Shown one piece after another: positions 17,572 to 25,961 of a stretch of 64,000 nucleotides of DNA. The DNA comes from CAVTPD01 sp963736575 (GTDB taxonomy: Bacteria > Bacteroidota > Bacteroidia > Cytophagales > JAAEPT01), in assembly GCA_963736575.1 (NCBI GenBank), contig CAVTPD010000001.1, forward strand, positions 682,001 through 746,000, in the 5' to 3' direction. Within the stretch, counting starts at the first letter, position 1. Every line of letters starts with the position of its first letter. Under the pieces are notes generated by a model. That model worked only from the letters and a program-made list of their open reading frames with translations. It searched no databases and had not been told where the DNA came from. A program made the translations under genes and the position numbers.

Positions 17572-18315
17572 TTAGTGTTTTTTTACGTATTCTAATAAAG
17601 AGTTAGAGAAGATAAAACTTTTTAAATCTTCGTTAGTGGTATCTAGAATAATGTCTTTACTTCCTTCCCAAATCTTTTTTCCTTCCTTCAGAAAAAGAAT
17701 GTTGTCACCAATATTCATTACCGAGTTCATATCATGCGTTACAACAATAGTTGTAGAATCAATGTCTTTTGTAATTTCAGAAATAAGGTGGTCTATTTTA
17801 ATGGCTGTTTGTGGATCTAAGCCCGAGTTGGGTTCGTCACAGAAAAGGTATTTTGGTTTTAATACAATAGCGCGGGCAATACCTACACGTTTTTGCATAC
17901 CACCACTAATTTCGGAAGGCATTTTTTTGTTGCTTCCTTCTAAACCAACACGTTCTAAACAAGAATTTACTTGTTTAAGTTTTTCTCCACGTGTCATTTT
18001 AGTCATCATGTCTAGCGGAAAAATAACATTTTCTTCTACTGTCTTAGAGTCAAATAGAGCACTACTTTGGAATAGCATCCCTAATTCTCTTCGGATGTCA
18101 ATTCGGTTTTGTTTGTCAAAAAAGTCACGGTTATCGTACAAAATGTCTCCTTTGTCTGGTTTAATTAAACCAACAATGTTTTTTAAAAGAACACTTTTAC
18201 CCGTACCGCTAGATCCAATTAAAAGGTTGCATTTACCACTCTGAAACTTTCCGCTGATATCAAATAATATCTGTTTGCCTTTAAAGCTTTTACTGATGTT
18301 TTTTATTTCTATCAT
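17572..18315 (-). CDS. mlaF: MlaF-type ABC transporter ATPase
   Basis: A 247-residue ATPase of the Mla lipid transport family. Walker A is GSSGTGKS (34-41), the signature SGGMQKRVG is at 137-145, Walker B YLFCDEP is near 157-162, and the H-loop is in VVTHDM. With the permease encoded 4 nt upstream it would move phospholipids between inner membrane and periplasm to keep outer-membrane asymmetry. Its stop lies 2 nt from that of the convergent kinase gene. No MlaD substrate-binding gene is adjacent. Confidence 0.9.
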   Translation of the reverse strand: MIEIKNISKSFKGKQILFDISGKFQSGKCNLLIGSSGTGKSVLLKNIVGLIKPDKGDILYDNRDFFDKQNRIDIRRELGMLFQSSALFDSKTVEENVIFPLDMMTKMTRGEKLKQVNSCLERVGLEGSNKKMPSEISGGMQKRVGIARAIVLKPKYLFCDEPNSGLDPQTAIKIDHLISEITKDIDSTTIVVTHDMNSVMNIGDNILFLKEGKKIWEGSKDIILDTTNEDLKSFIFSNSLLEYVKKH

Positions 18316-18319
18316 TCTA

Positions 18320-19051
18320 TTATCTCAGTAGTAATTCGGCCAAAAGATAATCGGCACATAAAACAGCAATACAACTAGAAGTTACTGCATTGGTACTAGA
18401 TTTACCAACTTCTAACGCACCGCCTTTAGTGTAAAATCCTTTAAAGGAAGAAATGGTAGCAATTAGGAAAGCAAATACAAAAGATTTTATAAGTGCAAAA
18501 GGCACATTAAAAGGAATAAAATCGGCACGTAAACCACGTATAAACTCTTCTTTAGTCATTAATTCGCCTAAAATACCAGCCATATAACCGCCAGCTAAAG
18601 ACAAGAAAGCAGATAATATTACCAACATGGGTATAGTAATTAACGCCGCAATTAATTTAGGAAGTACCAAATAAGAAATAGAATTTATGCCCATTACCTC
18701 TAAGGCATCAATTTGTTCGGTTATACGCATGGTACCCAATTCGCCTGCAATCTTAGAGCCTACTTTACCGGCCAGAACCACACACATAATGGTGGGCGCT
18801 AATTCTAATATAGTCATGTCTCTTAAAACCAAACTAATTGTATAATTTGGTATTATAGGGCTAATAAGGTTGTATGCGGTTTGTAGTGTGGTTACTGCAC
18901 CAATAAAGGTACTTACAATTGCAATTATTAAAATGGAATTAATCCCAATTTGAATGCATTCATCGAAAATTAAACTGAGGTAAACTTTAAAGCGTTCTCT
19001 TTTTACAAAAAGTTGCCCTATAAATATGATGTATCTGCCTAGTGCTTGCAT
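18320..19051 (-). CDS. mlaE: MlaE-type ABC transporter permease
   Basis: A 243-residue MlaE/YrbE permease with the family's five to six membrane segments and the conserved cytoplasmic stretch ELGTMRITEQIDALEVMG, seen in nearly all MlaE proteins. It forms a dimer with two MlaF subunits. mlaE is the first gene of this two-gene minus-strand operon and is transcribed divergently from the ketoreductase gene at 19143, with 91 nt between them holding both promoters. Confidence 0.93.
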   Translation of the reverse strand: MQALGRYIIFIGQLFVKRERFKVYLSLIFDECIQIGINSILIIAIVSTFIGAVTTLQTAYNLISPIIPNYTISLVLRDMTILELAPTIMCVVLAGKVGSKIAGELGTMRITEQIDALEVMGINSISYLVLPKLIAALITIPMLVILSAFLSLAGGYMAGILGELMTKEEFIRGLRADFIPFNVPFALIKSFVFAFLIATISSFKGFYTKGGALEVGKSSTNAVTSSCIAVLCADYLLAELLLR

Positions 19052-19142
19052 AAGTCTATCCGACGAAAATAATATTTAATCCAGAAATTTTTAACAACCC
19101 TTTTAATTCAATAGTTTCAAAGTTGAAATAGAAATTTAGATT

Positions 19143-19823
19143 ATGAGCAAAATAGCGGTAATTACTGGAGGAACAAAAGGGATAGGGCTTAGATTGGTTG
19201 AAAAATTTAGCACCAACGGATTTACAGTTATCACCTGTGCACGTACAGAATCTTCTAAACCAGTTTTTCAGTCAGAAAATGTACATTTTACTACAGCAGA
19301 TTTATCGGAAGAGAAGGGGATGTATGCTTTTACAGACTTTGTAAGTTCTAAAACTTCCCAAATAGATGTGTTAATTAATAATGCAGGGATTTTTACACCA
19401 GGTAAAATTTCGGAAGAAAAAGATGGGGTTTTAAAATACATGATGAACTTAAATGTTTTTTCTGCCTATAATATTACCAGAAGATTATTAGACTCGGTTA
19501 TTGTATGCAAGGGACATATTTTTAATCTTTGTTCAACGGCTAGTATAATGCCATACATTAACGGTGGTTCTTATTGCATTACTAAATATGCATTAATGGG
19601 AATGACAAAAGTTCTTAGAGAAGAAATGAAAGAGCTTGGTGTTAAAGTAACGGCCATTTTACCCGGGGCAACTAAAACGGCCAGTTGGGAAGGGGTAGAC
19701 ATTCCCGATGAACGCTTTATTGACCCTGTTGATGTAGCAGAGTCTGTTTATAGCGTTTATACCTTGTCTGATAGAACCGTTGTAGAAGAAATATTAATAA
19801 GACCACAGTTAGGAGATTTATAA
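19143..19823 (+). CDS. SDR-family 3-oxoacyl-reductase-like oxidoreductase
   Basis: A 226-residue short-chain dehydrogenase. The NAD(P)-binding motif TGGTKGIG lies at 8-15, the NNAG motif at 79-82, Asn103 in the helix before the active site, and the catalytic Tyr144-x3-Lys148 pair in YCITK. FabG-like enzymes reduce 3-ketoacyl thioesters. The adjacent (R)-specific enoyl-CoA hydratase gene overlaps by 1 nt, so the two may act on the same 3-hydroxyacyl intermediate. The substrate cannot be fixed from sequence. Confidence 0.88.
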   Translation: MSKIAVITGGTKGIGLRLVEKFSTNGFTVITCARTESSKPVFQSENVHFTTADLSEEKGMYAFTDFVSSKTSQIDVLINNAGIFTPGKISEEKDGVLKYMMNLNVFSAYNITRRLLDSVIVCKGHIFNLCSTASIMPYINGGSYCITKYALMGMTKVLREEMKELGVKVTAILPGATKTASWEGVDIPDERFIDPVDVAESVYSVYTLSDRTVVEEILIRPQLGDL

Positions 19824-20242
19824 TGAAAAAAAGAACTTTTGATCAAATTACTATTGGGGAGAATGCTAGTATCACCCAAGTAATTACAGATGAAATGGTA
19901 AGAGGTTATGCCGAACTTACAGGGGATAAAAACCCCGTACACATAGATGAAGAATACGCATCTAAAACCATCTTTAAAGAAAGAATTGCACACGGAATTT
20001 TAGTTACGGGTTTAATTTCTAATGTTTTGGGAACGCAGCTTCCTGGAGAAGGGGCCATTTATATGTCTCAGCAGGTATCTTTTTTAAGACCTGTTAAAAT
20101 TGGCGACGAAATTACAGCAACGATTACGGCTGTAGAAAAGGACGAAAAAAGAAGATCTGTACGATTTTCTACCAATTGCACTAATCAACATGGTAAAGTA
20201 GTTATTAAAGGCGAAGCCGTCGGTTTACCACCAAAAGAGTAA
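19823..20242 (+). CDS. MaoC-like (R)-specific enoyl-CoA hydratase
   Basis: A 139-residue hot-dog fold protein of the MaoC/PhaJ type. The hydratase motif is complete: Asp35 and His40 in YAELTGDKNPVHID, followed by RIAHGIL. It would hydrate trans-2-enoyl-CoA to (R)-3-hydroxyacyl-CoA, or run the reverse dehydration. Its ATG overlaps the TAA of the reductase gene by 1 nt, which suggests coupled translation and a joint role in fatty acyl metabolism. Confidence 0.9.
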   Translation: MKKRTFDQITIGENASITQVITDEMVRGYAELTGDKNPVHIDEEYASKTIFKERIAHGILVTGLISNVLGTQLPGEGAIYMSQQVSFLRPVKIGDEITATITAVEKDEKRRSVRFSTNCTNQHGKVVIKGEAVGLPPKE

Positions 20243-20258
20243 GTCTTTCTAAAAAACT

Positions 20259-20296
20259 ACCTCGTCATTCTGAGCGTTAGCAAAAAGTGACGAGGT
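20259..20296. repeat. REP-like palindrome serving as bidirectional terminator
   Basis: A perfect 9-bp inverted repeat, ACCTCGTCA (20259-20267) and TGACGAGGT (20288-20296), with a 20-nt loop beginning TTCTGAGCG. It lies between two convergent genes. On the minus strand the stem is followed almost at once by six T; on the plus strand six T come after nine bases. The core CGTCATTCTGAGCG resembles a dispersed palindromic repeat known from many bacterial genomes; copies elsewhere in this genome cannot be seen here. Confidence 0.65.
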
Positions 20297-20306
20297 AAAA
20301 TATTTT

Positions 20307-22694
20307 TTAATCCAACACAACAATAGTTACACCGCTGCCACCAAAATCAATGTGTTCATCTCGCATGGCTGTAATTTGTTTGTAGCCTTTTAAGTGGTTT
20401 CTTACCGCATCTCTTAAAATCCCATTCCCTTTCCCGTGGATGATTCTAAGCTCCTTGGTAGAAGAGATAATAGCATCGTCAACCAAGATGTCTAATTCTT
20501 CTAAAACTTCATGTACGCGCTTCCCACGGATGTCCAGCTCACGGTTCAGTTGAGAGCCTCTTTCCAGAATGTGAGATTGTACGTTACTACCTATTGAAGA
20601 AGATCTTTTGTTTTTTTCTTTAGGGGCATTAGATAAAACCAGTCGTTCTAATTTGGCGGTAACTTTTAAGGTCCCGAAAAGTAAATCGGCTTTGCCGTTA
20701 TCTAGTTTAATCACTTTCCCTGGAGAACCTTCACCGTTTATAGTCACCATGTCGCCCTCTTTAATAGCGCGGTTTTGTTTTGGTACAATTTCGCGTTCTA
20801 CCTTTTTAACTATGGCTTCGCTTTTCTTCTTGGTTTCGGTTAATTCCTTTCTAGATTCAATTATTTTCTGCTTGTCGCCTTCACTTTTCTTAATGTCAGC
20901 AATGGTTTTTTCTACACTTTTATTAGCGCCTTCAATAATGGCTTTGGCTTCTTCGTGTGCTTTTTTAAGAATCTTTTTCTTTTCGGTTTCAAAGTAAACT
21001 TTAAGCTCTTTGTAATCGGCAATGTTTTTTTCTAATGCCGAACGGTTGCCTAAAATTTCGTTCTTCTCTTTTATAATTTGCGACTTCTCTTTTCCTAAAT
21101 CTTTCAGGGCTTTGTCGTAATCCAAGCGGTCAGTTCCCAAAAGGCTTTCGGCTCTTTTAATCACCGATTTCTCCAAACCAATTTTTTCGGCAATTTCCAT
21201 GGCGTATGAATTACCCGGTTGCCCAACCGAAAGCTGATACAAAGGCTTCAGTTCTAAATCATCAAACAGCATGGCACCATTTTCAACAGCAGGCATAATT
21301 TCGCCTAACTTTTTAAGGTTCGAATAATGCGTAGTTACAATACCATAAGCCCCGGCTTCGTGTAATTTTTCCAGAACTGCTTCGGCAATGGCACCACCGT
21401 ATTCGGGATCTGTACCTGTACCAAATTCATCGATTAGAAACAAGGTGTTCTTGTTGGCGTAAAACAAGAAATGTTTCATGTTGGTCAAATGACTAGAGTA
21501 AGTACTCAAATCGTTTTCAATCGACTGATCGTCCCCAATGTCTACAAAAACTTGTTTAAACGTACCGAAAGTAGAAGAAGCATCTACCGGAACAGGTAAG
21601 CCACATTGCAGCATGTAGATTAATAAACCGGAAGTTTTTAAACAAACCGATTTACCCCCAGCATTGGGACCGGAAATTACCAAAATTCGCTTATCGTTGT
21701 TCAGTTCTAATGATAATGGAATTACTGTGCTTGTGTCTTTGCTTTGCAACAACAACAATGGATGAAAAGCTCTACGAATGCTAAATTCTTTTTGGGCTGA
21801 AATTTTCGGTTTAACAGCACCTATTTTATTTGATAGTTTGGCTTTAGAACGGATAAAATCAATTTCCCCTAAAATAGAATGTCCCTGGATTAATTCCATT
21901 AAATGGGCAGAAACCTCCCGGCTGATTTCCATCAGAATGCGTTTGATTTCTCTTTTTTCTTCCAACTGAAGTTCTATAATTTCGTTGTTGGCATCAAAAA
22001 TGGCAGAAGGCTCTAAGAACGTTGTTTGTCCTGTAGCCGATTCGTCGTGGATTAAACCCGGTATTTGTCGTTTGTATTCCGACTTTACAGGGATAACGTG
22101 TCTGCCGTTTCTAATGGTATTTAAATGTTCTTCGTCAATAAACCCTTTTTCTTTATAAGTAGTAAGCAGTCGGTTTACTTTGGTTCTTAATTTTGAACCA
22201 GCATCAATAATGTCTCTTCGTATGCGTTGTAATTCTGGTGAGGCATCGTTTTTTAGTGTTCCTTTTTCGCTAATTACACGGCTTATTTTCTGCGGAAGTC
22301 TTTTGTCTATATAGAAATCTTTGAACAGCTCTTTCAGTTTTGGGAATTCTTCTGGTTCGGTAGACGCAAAGAAAGAAACGATCCCAATTATGGTTCTACT
22401 GAACAATAAAACGTTGAATAATTCTTCTTCGGAAAGGTAATAGCCTTCAATTTTAAGCTTATCTATTTCCCGCTGAATGTTTAAAAAGTTGGACTGTGGG
22501 AAAGAATTTATGTGTTCCAGAATGTACATAAACTCTTCGGTAAGAGAAGTCAACCGATCAATTTCAGAAGCGTCGTCTAAAAAACTCATGCGCTCTACCA
22601 AGTCAAGACCATATTCTGTCTGGCAGTAGTTCTTTAATTCCTCTTTAATTATATCGAAGCCGATTTTCTTCTCTATATTGGCAGGGTAGATCAT
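20307..22694 (-). CDS. mutS2: MutS2 (Smr-domain MutS homologue, possible RqcU)
   Basis: A 795-residue MutS2: N-terminal clamp and lever region, ABC-type ATPase with Walker A GPNAGGKS (about residue 345) and DEFGTGTDP as Walker B, then a long charged coiled coil (about 520-630), a KOW-like segment and a C-terminal Smr nuclease domain with LDIRG and HGKGNGILR. It lacks the mismatch-recognition domain of MutS1. In Bacillus, MutS2 acts on collided ribosomes and also affects recombination. RqcH, the partner pathway's tail-adding factor, is also encoded in this window (31990-33537). Confidence 0.95.
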   Translation of the reverse strand: MIYPANIEKKIGFDIIKEELKNYCQTEYGLDLVERMSFLDDASEIDRLTSLTEEFMYILEHINSFPQSNFLNIQREIDKLKIEGYYLSEEELFNVLLFSRTIIGIVSFFASTEPEEFPKLKELFKDFYIDKRLPQKISRVISEKGTLKNDASPELQRIRRDIIDAGSKLRTKVNRLLTTYKEKGFIDEEHLNTIRNGRHVIPVKSEYKRQIPGLIHDESATGQTTFLEPSAIFDANNEIIELQLEEKREIKRILMEISREVSAHLMELIQGHSILGEIDFIRSKAKLSNKIGAVKPKISAQKEFSIRRAFHPLLLLQSKDTSTVIPLSLELNNDKRILVISGPNAGGKSVCLKTSGLLIYMLQCGLPVPVDASSTFGTFKQVFVDIGDDQSIENDLSTYSSHLTNMKHFLFYANKNTLFLIDEFGTGTDPEYGGAIAEAVLEKLHEAGAYGIVTTHYSNLKKLGEIMPAVENGAMLFDDLELKPLYQLSVGQPGNSYAMEIAEKIGLEKSVIKRAESLLGTDRLDYDKALKDLGKEKSQIIKEKNEILGNRSALEKNIADYKELKVYFETEKKKILKKAHEEAKAIIEGANKSVEKTIADIKKSEGDKQKIIESRKELTETKKKSEAIVKKVEREIVPKQNRAIKEGDMVTINGEGSPGKVIKLDNGKADLLFGTLKVTAKLERLVLSNAPKEKNKRSSSIGSNVQSHILERGSQLNRELDIRGKRVHEVLEELDILVDDAIISSTKELRIIHGKGNGILRDAVRNHLKGYKQITAMRDEHIDFGGSGVTIVVLD

Positions 22695-22723
22695 ATAAGA
22701 TTATGAATTCGTTTAATTTTTTA

Positions 22724-22731
22724 CAAAATTA
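22724..22731 (-). promoter_or_regulatory. Candidate -7 element upstream of mutS2
   Basis: On the minus strand the octamer reads TAATTTTG, matching the Bacteroidota sigma-A -7 element TAnnTTTG, 30 nt before the mutS2 ATG. I see no clear TTTG element at -33, so support is partial in this AT-rich gap. Confidence 0.35.
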
Positions 22732-22762
22732 CTAAAATAGGAGCCGAATAGAGCATTAAAAT

Positions 22763-23230
22763 ATGAAAGAATACCTACAAGCAGACATTGGATGGCAAAT
22801 TATACTTTTTATTCTATTTTCTGTGGCCAGCTGGGTGTACCAGATGTGGAAAAAGAACTTTTCGGAAGCGGCTAAAAAGAAACCACAACAAAGAACCTTT
22901 ACCCCAGAGGACGAAGAAGAATTTCCGTGGTTGAAAGAATTAAAAAAAGAATTTTCGGGCGAATATGAAAGCGTTAAAGAAGAAATTCAACAAGAAAAAG
23001 TAGAAGAAGAGGAAAGACCTTATTACGGTTCTTCCGCCAAAACCGTAGAGGTTGACCAATTAATTGCCCGTGCAGAGCATGCCGATAAGGAAATGGAGAA
23101 AAGTCTTTCGGCCATTAATTTACCAAAAAGAGGAAAGAAAAAAGTTCGAGCTAAACTTCCTTTATTGCATTCTAAAAATGGCGTAAAACAAGCGGTTATT
23201 TACGCAGAGATTTTTAATAGAAAGTATTAG
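22763..23230 (+). CDS. Hypothetical single-pass membrane protein
   Basis: A 155-residue protein I do not recognise. One membrane segment lies at about residues 10-27, followed by a cytoplasmic region dense in Lys and Glu (about 35-90, with DEEEFPWLKEL) and a basic C-terminus. It has no obvious enzymatic motif. It is divergent from mutS2 with a 68-nt gap and is followed 83 nt later by a DUF421 gene, also a membrane protein. The charge pattern suggests a small scaffold or coiled-coil membrane protein. Confidence 0.7.
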   Translation: MKEYLQADIGWQIILFILFSVASWVYQMWKKNFSEAAKKKPQQRTFTPEDEEEFPWLKELKKEFSGEYESVKEEIQQEKVEEEERPYYGSSAKTVEVDQLIARAEHADKEMEKSLSAINLPKRGKKKVRAKLPLLHSKNGVKQAVIYAEIFNRKY

Positions 23231-23313
23231 AGTTGTGTGCCTATTTATTGATTTTTAAATTTATACAATAGCGTATAATTTGTGGTTTATTAAAAGTAAA
23301 CTAAGATTGTTTT

Positions 23314-23844
23314 ATGGAAAAACTTTGGTTTGACAGCTGGGACAGCATTCTTAGAACATTTATTATAACAATTCTAGCTTATGTAGCTATGGTCATTGTT
23401 TTAAGAGTATCGGGGAAAAGAACGCTCTCTAAAATGAATGCTTTTGATTTCATAGTGACCATCGCTTTAGGTTCTTCTTTAGCTACTGTGGCGTTAAATA
23501 AAAGTATTACACTATCAGATGGGGTGCTGGCATTTACTCTTTTTATTTTTTTACAATACCTGATTACATGGCTTTCAGTAAGGGTTAAAATGGTTAAAAA
23601 ATTAGTGACCAGTGAGCCTTGCTTGTTACTGTACAACGGAAAACTACTTTCAGATGCATTAAAAAAAGAGCGAATAACGGTAGAAGAAGTTTATGTAGCT
23701 GCACGGAATAAAGGTGTTTCAGAATTAGATACTGTTGCTTTAATAGTATTGGAAACGACGGGTGAACTTACCATTATTCCCAAGGGATCTACTCTAAACG
23801 TAGAAACCATGTCTGATGTACAAATACCTAAAAATTTAAAATAG
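23314..23844 (+). CDS. DUF421 (YetF-like) membrane protein
   Basis: A 176-residue protein of the DUF421/YetF family: three membrane segments in the first 85 residues, including the family signature LRVSGKRTLSKMNAFDF, and a small cytoplasmic alpha/beta domain that ends in IIPKG. Function is unknown; in spore formers YetF-like proteins sit with SpoVA proteins. It is the last gene before the rho terminator region and no partner is obvious. Confidence 0.88.
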   Translation: MEKLWFDSWDSILRTFIITILAYVAMVIVLRVSGKRTLSKMNAFDFIVTIALGSSLATVALNKSITLSDGVLAFTLFIFLQYLITWLSVRVKMVKKLVTSEPCLLLYNGKLLSDALKKERITVEEVYVAARNKGVSELDTVALIVLETTGELTIIPKGSTLNVETMSDVQIPKNLK

Positions 23845-23958
23845 TAGAATACTTGATGGTATTTACTATGTATAAGTACTGCCTCCATCATGTACAAGTG
23901 TTTTTTATTTACTACATAGACAAGTACATTACCTAATAAAATGCTTTCATTCGCGTCT

Positions 23959-23994
23959 AAAAAAAATAGCACCATGTTTTCACACAGTGCTATT
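23959..23994 (-). terminator. Intrinsic terminator of rho
   Basis: Read on the minus strand, AATAGCAC pairs with GTGCTATT (arms at 23987-23994 and 23965-23972) around a 14-nt loop, followed by an eight-T run. It lies about 40 nt after the rho stop codon and is a good intrinsic terminator. Confidence 0.8.
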
Positions 23995-24004
23995 ATATAT
24001 TATT

Positions 24005-24035
24005 AATACACTTAAGGAGAACCTTAAAATGTATT
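24005..24035 (-). other. Second hairpin overlapping the rho stop codon
   Basis: The sequence AATACACTTAAGG ... CCTTAAAATGTATT folds into a 12- to 13-pair stem with a small bulge and a four-base loop. It covers the rho stop codon, has no T run, and lies just upstream of the true terminator. It could protect the 3' end of the message or slow ribosome release. Confidence 0.5.
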
Positions 24036-25734
24036 AGCCATTCATAGAAATCAAGAATTCTTCGTTGCTCTTGGTTCCTTTCATTTTTCCTAGAAGGAAT
24101 TCCATAGCTTCTTGTGAAGTCATGTCAGACATAAATTTACGTAAGATCCAAACTCTTTGTAGTTCTTCTCTAGACATAAGCAAGTCTTCTTTTCTTGTTC
24201 CCGAAGCCGGTACATCAATAGCAGGGTAAACTCTTTTGTTGGCTAATTTTCTATCCAACTGAAGTTCCATGTTACCAGTACCTTTAAATTCTTCAAAGAT
24301 AACTTCGTCCATTTTAGAACCCGTTTCAATAAGTGCGGTAGCAATAATGGTTAAAGAACCACCATTTTCTACGTTTCTGGCAGCACCAAAGAATCTTTTG
24401 GGTTTGTGTAGTGCATTAGCATCAACACCACCCGATAAGATTTTACCCGAAGATGGTTCAACTGTATTGTATGCACGTGCTAAACGTGTAATAGAATCTA
24501 AAAGGATAACCACATCGTGTCCGCATTCTACCATTCTTTTGGCTTTCTCTAAAACCATAGTAGATACTCTTACGTGTCTGTCGGCTTGCTCGTCAAATGT
24601 AGAAGAAATTACTTCTGCATTTACGCTTCTAGCCATATCTGTAACCTCTTCTGGTCTTTCGTCTACAAGAAGGATTAATAAATAACACTCTGGGTGATTT
24701 TCAGCAATAGCGTTAGCAATATGCTTAAGAAGTACCGTTTTACCTGTTTTAGGTTGCGCTACAATCATACCTCTTTGACCTTTACCAATTGGGGCAAATA
24801 AGTCAAGTATTCTTGTAGAGTATTCCGAAGAGTTTGTAGAAAGGTTTAATCTTTCGTTCGGGAATAAAGGTGTTAAGTATTCAAAAGGAATACGGTCACG
24901 AATTTCTTCTGTTGTTTTTCCGTTTACAAATTGAACCTTTAAAAGAGCAAAATATTTTTCACCTTCTTTTGGAGGTCTAACCTGTCCAACTACCGTGTCA
25001 CCTGTTTTTAAACCAAATAGTTTGATTTGAGAAGGCGATACATAAATATCGTCTGGGCTGGCTAAATAGTTGTAATCACCAGACCTAAGGAAACCATAAC
25101 CGTCTTGCATTATTTCTAATACACCTTGGCTTTCTACAATACCTTCAAATTCTTTAAGGTTAATAGAGATTTCGTCAGTTGTAATAGCTTTTTTAGTGGC
25201 GGGTCTTTCAGAACGTTCTGTTCTTTCAGTTCTTTCCACTCTTTCTGGTCTGCGTTCTTCTTGAACGGGCTCTTCTTTTGGTTTTTGAAACGATCTTGGT
25301 TCAGAGAATTCTTTTTCAAAATTCAAATCTGGAATATCGTCAGTATCCGTTTCTTCAACTTTAACTCTTTTTCTTGGAGGAATAGAAGAAGTTCTTGGTG
25401 CAGCAGGTTCTGTTTTTTCTTCGTCTTCGTTTGGTGTAGAATCTGAAGGAGGAACATCTGTTGTTACATTTTCTCTTTGCATTCTAGATCTAGGTCTTTT
25501 GGCAGACGGACTAGATTCCGGAGGGGTAGATTCGCTAGTTTCTGAAACAGAAACGGGCGATTCTCTTTTTACAATTTTTTTAAGAGCAGAGTCCGGTGTT
25601 ACGGCTTGCTGGTCTAAGATTTTATAAATCAATTCTTTTTTGGTAAACCCTTTGAATTTAGAAATATCCAATTGTTCGGCTATTTCACGTAATTCAGATA
25701 AGAGTTTAAGCTCTAAATCTTCTATACTGTACAT
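24034..25734 (-). CDS. rho: Transcription termination factor Rho
   Basis: A 566-residue Rho with an inserted, disordered, highly charged region (about 50-190) between the N-terminal Rho/SAP-like domain (1-45) and the RNA-binding cold-shock fold (about 195-270). The insert contains the Glu-Arg rich repeat ERVERTERTERSER. The ATPase has Walker A AQPKTGKT (326-333), DERPEEVTDM, and the secondary RNA-binding GGVDANALHKPKRF. Such inserts are common in Bacteroidota Rho and may drive condensation or extra RNA contacts. It is divergent from serS and has a long leader, consistent with autoregulation. Confidence 0.96.
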   Translation of the reverse strand: MYSIEDLELKLLSELREIAEQLDISKFKGFTKKELIYKILDQQAVTPDSALKKIVKRESPVSVSETSESTPPESSPSAKRPRSRMQRENVTTDVPPSDSTPNEDEEKTEPAAPRTSSIPPRKRVKVEETDTDDIPDLNFEKEFSEPRSFQKPKEEPVQEERRPERVERTERTERSERPATKKAITTDEISINLKEFEGIVESQGVLEIMQDGYGFLRSGDYNYLASPDDIYVSPSQIKLFGLKTGDTVVGQVRPPKEGEKYFALLKVQFVNGKTTEEIRDRIPFEYLTPLFPNERLNLSTNSSEYSTRILDLFAPIGKGQRGMIVAQPKTGKTVLLKHIANAIAENHPECYLLILLVDERPEEVTDMARSVNAEVISSTFDEQADRHVRVSTMVLEKAKRMVECGHDVVILLDSITRLARAYNTVEPSSGKILSGGVDANALHKPKRFFGAARNVENGGSLTIIATALIETGSKMDEVIFEEFKGTGNMELQLDRKLANKRVYPAIDVPASGTRKEDLLMSREELQRVWILRKFMSDMTSQEAMEFLLGKMKGTKSNEEFLISMNG

Positions 25735-25867
25735 AAAAAATGTATGTTTTAATTGTTATGATGAGACATTTATTGAAAGGAAAACTTGATAAACTTGGTT
25801 GGTTATTCAGAGATGAACTTGTTGAGATGTAAGTTTGTCTGAGAAAGATCTTCGTTTGATCTTGCCG

Positions 25868-25899
25868 CAATTATAGACTATGATCTAATATTTCCCAAA
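25868..25899 (-). promoter_or_regulatory. Candidate rho promoter
   Basis: On the minus strand TTTG (25896-25899) is followed after exactly 20 nt by TATAATTG (25868-25875), seven of eight positions allowing for the TAnnTTTG consensus. A start near 25861 would give a leader of about 127 nt before the rho ATG, long enough for autogenous control. Confidence 0.5.
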
Positions 25900-25902
25900 C
25901 TT

Positions 25903-25934
25903 TTTCGATAAAAGATTATTAAATTCTAGATTTG
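25903..25934 (+). promoter_or_regulatory. Candidate serS promoter
   Basis: TAGATTTG at 25927-25934 matches the Bacteroidota -7 element TAnnTTTG exactly, with TTTC 20 nt upstream (25903-25906) near the -33 position. The start of transcription would be about 20 nt before the serS ATG. It interleaves with the divergent rho promoter. Confidence 0.5.
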
Positions 25935-25961
25935 CAGCCATTAATTGAGAACTAATAAATC

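Noticed and set aside
19847..19886. Bulged stem ATTAC..TTGGG / CCCAA..GTAAT in the hydratase gene
   Set aside because: Large loop, bulge and no T run; not counted with the four intragenic terminators.
20608..20997. Plus-strand open frame opposite mutS2
   Set aside because: Mirror of the MutS2 coiled-coil codons; Ser/Leu-rich with no domain.
25126..25446. Plus-strand open frame, rich in Phe and Ser, opposite rho
   Set aside because: Reverse complement of the Glu/Lys/Arg-rich Rho insert; composition is an artefact.
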